Notes under the pieces: generated by a model
Databases searched by the model: none
What the model was told of the DNA's origin: nothing
What the model saw: the letters and a program-made list of their open reading frames with translations, nothing else
Shown here: in pieces, positions 1 to 5,257 of the stretch
Numbering within the stretch: the stretch's first letter is position 1
Layout: each line of letters begins with the position of its first letter
From: Candidatus Kapaibacterium sp.
GTDB taxonomy: Bacteria > Bacteroidota > Ignavibacteria > Kapaibacteriales > UBA2268
Assembly (NCBI GenBank): GCA_027858275.1
Contig: JAQIDA010000095.1
Span: 1-5,785, forward strand
Direction of reading: 5' to 3'
DNA: 5,785 bases
Program-made: the position numbers and the translations under genes

Positions 1-82
1 AAATTAAAATTGACTGTGCTGTATGTACTTTTTACTATTTATTTACTTCCTGTTTTCAAAGAACCGTGCCGAAAAGAGAATA
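1..82 (-). promoter_or_regulatory. Putative rRNA operon leader (transcribed leftward, 16S rRNA expected beyond left edge)
   Basis: This is the stretch downstream, on the minus strand, of the most proximal rRNA-type promoter. It contains the boxA-like sequence GGTTCTTTGAAAAC (plus-strand 52-65), which resembles the antitermination boxA of rRNA leaders (E. coli TGCTCTTTAACA). It has no start codon with a usable reading frame. The leader runs off the window before any recognisable 16S 5' end (no AGAGTTTGATC). That an rRNA operon follows is an inference from the promoter type plus boxA, not something directly seen. Confidence 0.6.
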
Positions 83-114
83 CAAAGTTACGAATACTTT
101 TCTTCTTGAACAAA
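83..114 (-). promoter_or_regulatory. Promoter P1, Bacteroidota-type TTTG-N20-TAACTTTG, proximal rRNA-operon promoter
   Basis: On the minus strand TTTG (plus-strand CAAA at 111-114) is followed after exactly 20 nt by TAACTTTG (plus-strand CAAAGTTA at 83-90). This is a full match to the Bacteroidota primary sigma-factor consensus (-33 TTTG, -7 TAnnTTTG). Transcription would run leftward and start near position 76. A boxA-like element begins 18 nt downstream of the -7 box. The DNA upstream (115-145) is very AT-rich, as expected for a strong stable-RNA promoter. Confidence 0.75.
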
Positions 115-124
115 CTTTAATATT

Positions 125-145
125 GCAAATATGAAATATATTTGC
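125..145. repeat. Perfect 8-bp inverted repeat upstream of promoter P1
   Basis: GCAAATAT (125-132) and ATATTTGC (138-145) are perfect reverse complements separated by 5 nt. The repeat begins about 10 bp upstream of the P1 TTTG element, where an activator or an UP-like contact would lie. It could be a protein-binding site or a chance palindrome in AT-rich DNA; nothing identifies a binding protein. Confidence 0.4.
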
Positions 146-203
146 CTTCCTCTGCTTGCCCTCGATCATTAATCGCAGGGATTTTATGATCGCTTTCTTA
201 ACA

Positions 204-216
204 CTTCTAAAGAACT
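204..216 (-). promoter_or_regulatory. Second boxA-like element downstream of promoter P2
   Basis: The minus strand reads AGTTCTTTAGAAG, sharing GTTCTTT with the boxA-like site at 52-65. It starts 19 nt after the P2 -7 element, against 18 nt for P1, so each promoter has its own boxA-like sequence at matching distance. Known rRNA leaders use boxA to load Nus antitermination factors; assigning that role here is an inference. Confidence 0.45.
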
Positions 217-234
217 ATCTTTTTTTCAAGAGCG

Positions 235-266
235 CAGAGTTACGAACCCTGTTCGTTATATACAAA
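235..266 (-). promoter_or_regulatory. Promoter P2, TTTG-N20-TAACTCTG, middle rRNA-operon promoter
   Basis: On the minus strand TTTG (plus-strand CAAA at 263-266) is followed after exactly 20 nt by TAACTCTG (plus-strand 235-242), one mismatch from TAnnTTTG. The sequence around the -7 element (CGTAAC) matches P1. Upstream, 267-300 is a run of A-tracts on the minus strand, resembling an UP element. The spacer contains a perfect 6-3-6 palindrome next to the -7 box (242-256). Transcription would run leftward through P1. Confidence 0.6.
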
Positions 267-350
267 TCTTTTTTTCGCTTTTTTTTAAGTTTTTTCGATC
301 TGCTTTTCTTTGCTCTCAATGAACTCACTCTATTTTGTTTTAGAGGAACG

Positions 351-382
351 CAAACTTAAGCTCTTTTTTCATATCTTGCAAA
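351..382 (-). promoter_or_regulatory. Promoter P3, TTTG-N20-TAAGTTTG, distal tandem promoter
   Basis: On the minus strand TTTG (plus-strand CAAA at 379-382) is followed after exactly 20 nt by TAAGTTTG (plus-strand CAAACTTA at 351-358), a full consensus match. A run of A residues lies directly upstream (plus-strand T-run 384-391). The identical 20-nt spacing in three sites within 300 bp makes coincidence unlikely. No clear boxA follows at the usual distance; a degenerate AGTTCATTGAG lies about 25 nt downstream. Confidence 0.6.
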
Positions 383-655
383 TGTTTTTTTGAATTATTT
401 TCAGACTGTTATCCCATTGCTTCGGTTACTGATTACAAGCATTTTGCAAGTTGTTGAATTTTTGCCGTTTGTAAATATTCGGTGTTCAATAAATATTTTT
501 CAACATATTTGTATTTCTTCCGATCCGAGAGTTGTTTTGCTAAAAGGACCGGCTCAACCGGCTCTAAACGGAGGACATACATTAAAAACATGCGATATTT
601 TACCATTAAAATGATTTTTGAAGCTTAGCAGTAATAAATCTTTCAGAAGACTTGA
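383..655. other. Intergenic spacer with no supported gene
   Basis: This AT-rich stretch lies between the stop codon of the leftward T9SS-protein gene and the three leftward promoters. Its short open frames begin with TTG, lack ribosome binding sites and give low-complexity, unrecognisable peptides. I see no tRNA and no strong intrinsic terminator for the upstream gene, so its transcripts may read toward the rRNA promoters. The only repeats noticed are a small direct repeat (CCGGCT, twice, near 550-563) and an imperfect AT-rich palindrome at 483-505. Confidence 0.5.
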
Positions 656-3025
656 TTATCTGATTATCATCACAGGAACAGATACAATATTATCTAAATT
701 ACTGATTCTGACTATGTATACAGCTGATTCTAAATCCACGGAGTTCATCTCTATATATCCGGATTCAATAATATTTCCTTTAACGTTCATCAAATTATCT
801 TTGAATATATCGAGTTTAGCAATTTTTCTGCCCAGACTATTATATAGTCCTGCTTCCATATTAGTATTTGAATCTTCTTCGTAACAAATTGTATAATTGA
901 TTGTTGTTTTGCTTTGAGTCGGATTGGGAGACGGTTTAGATACTGCAAAATAACCGGGCTGAATGCTTTGAACTGTTAGTCGTACAGGCACATCACATCT
1001 TGAATCTCCGTCATAAAAATAGGTATCACCTTCGCCTATGAGATGAATAAGATATTTCTCGCATATATCTTCTATTAACAGAGAATCACGACTCTCACCC
1101 TTTGTGACGGGAGCAAAATGGACATTAATGCCAACCGTATCCATAGGCATCAAAAACAGCGGAAATTGGCTCTGCGGCAAAGAAAACACTGTGTTGCCAA
1201 AGAGAAAAAGATTATCAAAAACAATCAAACTGTCTGATACATTTTTCAAGTACAATCTTTGAACGCCGGTCCTTCCGATTCTGATGCTGCCAAAACTCAA
1301 GATTCCGCTTTGGTCAATAAATTGTATTCTCGCGGTATCCGCTATAAAGGATGTCACAATACTTCCCGACTCTGTCTCACAGCCGTTCTCATTGCTGACA
1401 ACTACGCTAAAAGTGCCTGAGCTTTTAACAACTAATCTGTTCTCTGACGTTATCTTGTATATATCCTCCGGCGGATTGTACCATCTGTATTCATCAAATC
1501 CCGCATCTGCGATAATTATTAATGAATCGTTCGGACAAAATATTGTATTCCCAAGAGTATCAAGATTAATCACGGGATAATCTAAGACGCTAATGAAAAT
1601 ACTCTTCTCGTAGACGCAGCCGTTTTCATCGGTTATAGTTACAAAATAATCTCCTTGTTCCCATACTAATAATGTGTCCTCAAGGGAACCGTCTGACCAT
1701 TCTGTTTGTGGGAATTTCATGCTGAGACGCAGAACGGTGGTATCACCTATGCAGAGTTTGTCATCATCAGCCAGCAACTCAAAGTCCGGCGGTTTATGGA
1801 AAACAACTGAGACGGTATCGGAATAAGTTTTGTCGCAGGAGGAATTGGAAACGAGAACATAGTATATGCCCTCTGATTTTGCGGTGATTGTTCTGCTGGT
1901 CGATCCGTCAGACCACTGCACATAATTGAAATCACCGGAAACATCCAGCACAATGCTGTCGCCTTCACATAGTCGAATTTCCCCTGTCTTCGAGATTGCG
2001 GGATGCAATGTGTCGTATTGAGCAGGTCGATATACGGCTCCGTCTCCGACGAGGAATCCTACACTGTCATTTATAAAGAAAAGATCGTCAAGATCAATCC
2101 CCGGGTCTATACCACAATTTCTAAGCTCCCAATTGACTCCGCCGTCTTCAGTATAATAGACAGAGCTCTCCCAACCGCAAGCCCAGCCGCGCAAACTGTC
2201 CATCAGAAATGTACCGAACATCTCATGACCGGTATTATATTCAATCCATGAATCTCCGAAATCCGTCGTCATTCGGATGCCGCCTCCTACTGATCCTCCG
2301 GTGCAACCATTGGAAAAGGGAACAAGAAATGAATTTTTAGAAAATGATAATTCTTCCTGCCAATCTCTGTCGCCTGAATGAGAAAAGACCTTCCACGACC
2401 AACCTCCGTCATAAGTCCGCCACATTCTGCCACTGCTTGTCGCATAACCTTCGCCATCGGGAGAAAACAAGAACACATCGGTTAGGCCTGAGTTATACTC
2501 ATTCCCATAAAAAGTGTTCCAGCTGTCACCGCCGTCGGTCGTTTTATAAAATTTTTGATTCCCGAAACAACCGCCTCCTACAGCCATGCCGACCTCAGCA
2601 GTCGGAAAATAGCAGCCCCATACTTCAGAAAGATTCCCAGGCAGAACAATCTTCCAAGAATCTCCGCCGTCAATAGTTTTAAAAACTCCGGCCGGTCCTG
2701 ATGTATAACCAACATTGACCTCAGGAAAATGAATGCTTTCGAGCTGATTGCCGCCGTCTATAAAAACACCTTTCCATGATTTGCCGCCGTCGGTAGTTCT
2801 CATCGTAGCTCCCAGCATTCCACACATCCAAACAAAATTTGGATCTGATTCTAAAAAGTATACATCGAGCCATTGAATATCTTTGAACGCTGCCGGTATA
2901 TTATCGACTTTAATCCAGTCTGCTGTGACATTGACTGATAAAAATGCGAAATACATTACAAAAAAAGCGAATATTTTGCTGAGTTTTAATATATAGATTA
3001 TTTGACTTCCGGATATCATCATCAT
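656..3025 (-). CDS. Secreted YCF48/BNR-like propeller protein with Ig-like domains and T9SS type A sorting domain
   Basis: A large exported protein of 789 aa from the chosen ATG. The frame stays open to a TTG at 3106, but that adds 27 residues ahead of the signal peptide and has no ribosome binding site, so I prefer the first of three consecutive ATGs (3025). Residues 1-35 form a signal peptide with a hydrophobic core (IFAFFVMYFAFLSV) ending TA|DW. Six propeller motifs of the form T-x-D-G-G-x-S-W follow at about 77, 117, 162, 204, 253 and 292 (the fifth is TTDFGDSW, the sixth TEDGGVNW), typical of YCF48/sortilin-like repeats. Three Ig-like modules each carry a Cys pair (about 353/397, 425/470, 497/549) with C-x-x-D and W-S-D-G-S motifs. 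Residues about 565-666 resemble a HYDIN-like choice-of-anchor D domain. The C-terminus (about 693-789, starting PSPNPT, with YNSLGRKIAKL and VYIVRI) is a type A sorting domain for export and surface attachment by T9SS. The ligand is unknown; an adhesive or scaffold role is inference. Confidence 0.85.
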   Translation of the reverse strand: MMMISGSQIIYILKLSKIFAFFVMYFAFLSVNVTADWIKVDNIPAAFKDIQWLDVYFLESDPNFVWMCGMLGATMRTTDGGKSWKGVFIDGGNQLESIHFPEVNVGYTSGPAGVFKTIDGGDSWKIVLPGNLSEVWGCYFPTAEVGMAVGGGCFGNQKFYKTTDGGDSWNTFYGNEYNSGLTDVFLFSPDGEGYATSSGRMWRTYDGGWSWKVFSHSGDRDWQEELSFSKNSFLVPFSNGCTGGSVGGGIRMTTDFGDSWIEYNTGHEMFGTFLMDSLRGWACGWESSVYYTEDGGVNWELRNCGIDPGIDLDDLFFINDSVGFLVGDGAVYRPAQYDTLHPAISKTGEIRLCEGDSIVLDVSGDFNYVQWSDGSTSRTITAKSEGIYYVLVSNSSCDKTYSDTVSVVFHKPPDFELLADDDKLCIGDTTVLRLSMKFPQTEWSDGSLEDTLLVWEQGDYFVTITDENGCVYEKSIFISVLDYPVINLDTLGNTIFCPNDSLIIIADAGFDEYRWYNPPEDIYKITSENRLVVKSSGTFSVVVSNENGCETESGSIVTSFIADTARIQFIDQSGILSFGSIRIGRTGVQRLYLKNVSDSLIVFDNLFLFGNTVFSLPQSQFPLFLMPMDTVGINVHFAPVTKGESRDSLLIEDICEKYLIHLIGEGDTYFYDGDSRCDVPVRLTVQSIQPGYFAVSKPSPNPTQSKTTINYTICYEEDSNTNMEAGLYNSLGRKIAKLDIFKDNLMNVKGNIIESGYIEMNSVDLESAVYIVRISNLDNIVSVPVMIIR

Positions 3026-3294
3026 AACAGAACATAAATGGTACAGTACATAAAACTGTCGACGAAAAACGCGAAATACATATTGCTTTCCAATAAAACA
3101 AAACAATAACCGGCAACAAAAATATTATTATCTTTTCTTTTGATTTAGTTCATTTTTCGCAATTCCGCTAATAGCCTGTGTAGTACAATCTGCCACAGCT
3201 GTAGAGGATTTAGAACTACAGTATTCGGGAGGAGACAAGTAAATTCCGGCAAATCACAAAAACAGCTAACTTGTTACATGTCAATATCTTGGCT

Positions 3295-3303
3295 TGTGGA
3301 TAA
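3295..3303 (-). promoter_or_regulatory. DnaA box (perfect TTATCCACA)
   Basis: The plus strand reads TGTGGATAA, the exact reverse complement of the high-affinity DnaA box TTATCCACA. It lies about 320 bp upstream of dnaA and 15 bp from a second box in the opposite orientation. It may serve origin binding, dnaA autoregulation, or both. Confidence 0.75.
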
Positions 3304-3318
3304 CTGCCTGCACGAAAG

Positions 3319-3327
3319 TTTTCCACA
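3319..3327 (+). promoter_or_regulatory. DnaA box (TTTTCCACA, one mismatch)
   Basis: One substitution from TTATCCACA at position 3, keeping the CCACA core. It sits between the arms of a 6-bp inverted repeat (GCACGA 3310-3315 / TCGTGC 3333-3338), so it would lie in the loop if a hairpin formed. With the box at 3295 it makes an inverted pair on the edge of the AT-rich stretch. Confidence 0.6.
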
Positions 3328-3383
3328 CTCCGTCGTGCTAAGTCACTGATTCTTTTAAACCTTAAAATATCCAAGAAATTTAG

Positions 3384-3403
3384 TTTTATTTTTAAAAATA
3401 AAA
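3384..3403. repeat. Perfect 20-bp AT-only palindrome in the candidate unwinding region
   Basis: TTTTATTTTT is followed directly by its reverse complement AAAAATAAAA with no spacer. It lies in the AT-rich stretch about 57 bp past the second DnaA box, where a duplex-unwinding element would be expected. Having no G or C it would be a weak terminator hairpin and there is no gene end nearby, so a DNA-unwinding or protein-binding role is more plausible. Confidence 0.5.
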
Positions 3404-3556
3404 TCCTTGCGATTGATTAAAATAATTTGTTTTTTTGAATCAAATGAAAATCGAAATACGAGACTTCGTTCCGGCAGAAAAAACAATCCTGTAATTCCGG
3501 AAGAAATCAATAAAAGCACTGAACTTCACAGATACTTGGGTGTAATTTAGTCTTCA

Positions 3557-3589
3557 TTTGAATCTGACTCTCTGTTTAAAATAGATTTA
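3557..3589 (+). promoter_or_regulatory. Probable dnaA promoter, TTTG-N21-TAGATTTA
   Basis: TTTG at 3557-3560 is followed after 21 nt by TAGATTTA at 3582-3589, matching TAnnTTTG at all but the last base. Transcription would begin near 3596, leaving a leader of about 25 nt that still includes the ribosome binding site at 3611-3616. The DnaA boxes lie about 230 bp upstream, so DnaA autoregulation would have to act at a distance. Confidence 0.5.
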
Positions 3590-3610
3590 ATTGCCTTTTC
3601 AATTTAGAAT

Positions 3611-3616
3611 TAGGAG
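3611..3616 (+). promoter_or_regulatory. Ribosome binding site of dnaA
   Basis: TAGGAG ends 6 nt before the GTG at 3623. It decides the start: there is no ATG near this position, and the in-frame GTG is the codon correctly spaced from this Shine-Dalgarno sequence. Confidence 0.7.
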
Positions 3617-3622
3617 TACGCC

Positions 3623-5116
3623 GTGGCAACTCAAGACTTGAATACAATCTCATTATTTTCCCAAACGGAAGATGTGGACACTGCTGTAAAGCCGATGAGA
3701 AAAGCTCCTGAAGATCCTATTGCTGAAGCGTATTGGAAAAAGTGTATTAAAATTATTAAGGACAATGTCAGCTCTCGAGTATTTAAAACATGGTTCGAGC
3801 CGATTAAGGCGTTTTCTCACAAAGATGACACGCTGACAGTTCAAGTAACAAGCCAGTTTATTTGCGAATGGATTGAAGAGCACTTCTATTCTCTGTTGCG
3901 TAATACATTAAGTCAGGTTCTCGGAAACAAGGCTAAACTACAGTATCAAATTGTTATTGATGACAACAGCGATTCTTTAGAAAATCGAACAATCAAAGTT
4001 CCGGCTCTGAAGTACCCGACACAAGTTGCTCACAATGAGACCTTGCATCATCCGGCAGGCGCGGCTTCGATAAATAACAATGAACATTTTCATCATAATC
4101 TAAATCCAAGATATACATTAGACAGTTACATCAGCGGCGAAAGCAATCAGCTCGCACACTCTGCCGCACAGGCAATAAGTAACAAGCCGGGTTCAACACG
4201 GTTCAACCCGTTTGTTCTCTACGGAGAAACCGGACTCGGGAAAACTCATCTGGTTCAAGGTATCGGAAATTATATTATTGAAAAACGCAAAGACCTGAGA
4301 GTACTTTATACAACGAGTGAACAATTCACAATGGAATTTGTCAATGCCATAAAGAATAACAGCAGCAGCGATTTTGTTAATTATTACAGATCTATTGATG
4401 TTTTGATTGTTGATGACATTCAGTTTTTCTCGGGCAAAGAAAGAACTCAGGATAATTTCTTCCATACATTCAATGCATTGCACCAAGCCGGCAAGCAGTT
4501 AATTCTTACGAGTGACCGTCCGCCGCGCGATCTTTCTAATGTTGATGACCGTTTGATTTCAAGATTCCAATGGGGATTAATCGCTGATATTCAGGCTCCT
4601 GATTTTGAAATGCGCATGGCAATTTTGATGAAGAAAAGTCAAGATGAAGGTATGGAACTCCCCCACGACGTTAATGAATACATTGCTCGTCATGTCAAAA
4701 GCAGTATACGCGAACTCGAAGGGACACTCATCAGCCTACTGGCCAAAGTTACATTAGACGGCAGAACACTTGATCTGGACCTTGCCAAAGAAGTTGTTCA
4801 CGGCATCGCAAATGTCGAACCACAGCAACTGTCAGTTGAAGATATCAAAGAACTTGTCGCGAAATACTATGAACTCGACGTCTCAACACTTGAGTCAAAA
4901 TCAAGAAAGCACGAAATCGCTCTGGCAAGACAGATGTCTATATATTTAACAAAACAATTCACGCAGCATTCTTTGAAAACTATCGGCAAGCATTTCGGCA
5001 ACCGTGACCACTCAACGGTTCTCTATTCCTGCCGCATGATTGAAGATTATTTGACAACAGAAAAAGTAGTCAAAGTTGCTTATGAGTATTTTTTGAAAAA
5101 GCTCAAAAAAGATTAA
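3623..5116 (+). CDS. dnaA: Chromosomal replication initiator protein DnaA
   Basis: Encodes the AAA+ ATPase that binds DnaA boxes at oriC, forms an ATP-dependent filament, melts the origin and recruits the helicase. The protein is 497 aa from a GTG start. Domain I spans about 33-115 (AYWKKCIKII...VFKTWFEPI), after an N-terminal extension of about 30 residues; 116-160 is a variable, His/Asn-rich linker. The AAA+ domain shows Walker A GETGLGKT (201-208), Walker B LIVDDIQF (261-268), sensor 1 LILTSD (293-298), the box VII arginine finger in LISRFQWGL (R314) and sensor 2 in SIRELEGTL (R363). The C-terminal DNA-binding domain carries the signature FGNRDHSTV (458-466), where N460 replaces the commoner glycine. 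No catalytic residue is missing. It stands alone: no dnaN follows, a terminator comes right after the stop, and a convergent gene lies beyond. The candidate origin is directly upstream. Confidence 0.98.
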   Translation: MATQDLNTISLFSQTEDVDTAVKPMRKAPEDPIAEAYWKKCIKIIKDNVSSRVFKTWFEPIKAFSHKDDTLTVQVTSQFICEWIEEHFYSLLRNTLSQVLGNKAKLQYQIVIDDNSDSLENRTIKVPALKYPTQVAHNETLHHPAGAASINNNEHFHHNLNPRYTLDSYISGESNQLAHSAAQAISNKPGSTRFNPFVLYGETGLGKTHLVQGIGNYIIEKRKDLRVLYTTSEQFTMEFVNAIKNNSSSDFVNYYRSIDVLIVDDIQFFSGKERTQDNFFHTFNALHQAGKQLILTSDRPPRDLSNVDDRLISRFQWGLIADIQAPDFEMRMAILMKKSQDEGMELPHDVNEYIARHVKSSIRELEGTLISLLAKVTLDGRTLDLDLAKEVVHGIANVEPQQLSVEDIKELVAKYYELDVSTLESKSRKHEIALARQMSIYLTKQFTQHSLKTIGKHFGNRDHSTVLYSCRMIEDYLTTEKVVKVAYEYFLKKLKKD

Positions 5117-5152
5117 CAAAACAATCTTTCATAAAAGGATAATCCGCTGTAG

Positions 5153-5180
5153 AGACGCCCAATTTGGGCGTCTTTTTTTT
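5153..5180 (+). terminator. Rho-independent terminator of dnaA
   Basis: The stem AGACGCCC (5153-5160) pairs with GGGCGTCT (5166-5173) across the loop AATTT, and the pairing can extend two more A-T pairs into the loop. A run of eight T residues (5173-5180) follows directly. It begins 36 nt after the dnaA stop. On the minus strand this hairpin is not followed by a T-run, so it mainly serves the rightward transcript. Confidence 0.88.
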
Positions 5181-5215
5181 ATGTATTTATATTCGTATTC
5201 TTAACGTGCTTAGAG

Positions 5216-5237
5216 GCCCAAATTGGGCGTCTCTACA
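5216..5237 (-). other. Degraded second palindrome downstream of the DUF89 gene, weak hairpin
   Basis: The inner stem GCCCAA/TTGGGC (5216-5228) could form a hairpin in the leftward transcript, starting about 20 nt after the DUF89 stop. No U-run follows it on the minus strand, so it is a poor intrinsic terminator; it may act as an RNA 3'-end stabiliser or have no role. Confidence 0.35.
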
Positions 5238-5257
5238 CAAATCATATTTAAACATCC

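Larger units (their letters stand above)
3107..3622. other. Intergenic region upstream of dnaA, candidate oriC
   Basis: No gene is supported here. Proceeding rightward: a 6-bp inverted repeat (CTGTAG 3199-3204 / CTACAG 3216-3221), an orphan GGGAGGAG (3227-3234), two DnaA boxes in opposite orientation (3295-3303, 3319-3327), an AT-rich stretch from about 3350 to 3450 with a perfect 20-bp palindrome, and the probable dnaA promoter. Placement beside dnaA, a DnaA box pair and adjacent AT-rich DNA fit a bacterial origin. Only two good boxes are visible, fewer than in many origins, so the call is tentative. Confidence 0.5.
5148..5237. repeat. Inverted pair of palindromic repeats between convergent genes
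   Basis: TGTAGAGACGCCC... at 5148-5169 recurs as a perfect 22-bp reverse complement at 5216-5237, and the match continues inward for 3 of 4 further bases. Each copy is itself palindromic around GCCCAA/TTGGGC. The left copy has lost its final CTACA, replaced by a T-run; the right copy lacks an AC in its left arm (GAGGCCC where GAGACGCCC is expected). This suggests two copies of a dispersed REP-like element, or a roughly 90-bp MITE-like unit with inverted ends. No target-site duplication is visible. Confidence 0.6.

Noticed and set aside
483..505. Imperfect AT-rich palindrome (TGTTCAATAAAT...CAACA)
   Set aside because: Three mismatched pairs in AT-rich DNA with no clear link to a promoter or gene end.
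156..884. Three plus-strand open frames (156-359, 390-614, 618-884)
   Set aside because: They start at TTG without ribosome binding sites, encode low-complexity or unrecognisable peptides, and overlap the minus-strand promoters or the end of the T9SS-protein gene.
1284..2676. Open frames inside the T9SS-protein gene on either strand
   Set aside because: They are antisense or shifted-frame shadows of a coding sequence with clear repeated domains.
3068..3100. Possible minus-strand promoter for the T9SS-protein gene (TTTG, 20 nt, TATTTCGC)
   Set aside because: The spacing fits but the -7 element matches only TA and one T of TAnnTTTG, so it is too weak to list.
3026..3106. Upstream extension of the T9SS-protein gene to the TTG at 3106
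   Set aside because: It places 27 basic/aromatic residues before a good signal peptide and has no Shine-Dalgarno; the triple ATG at 3025-3017 fits better. Mapping the transcript start or protein N-terminus would settle it.
3278..3349. 23-codon ATG frame across the DnaA boxes
   Set aside because: The only nearby purine-rich site, GGGAGGAG at 3227-3234, is over 40 nt upstream, and the frame overlaps both DnaA boxes; most likely chance.
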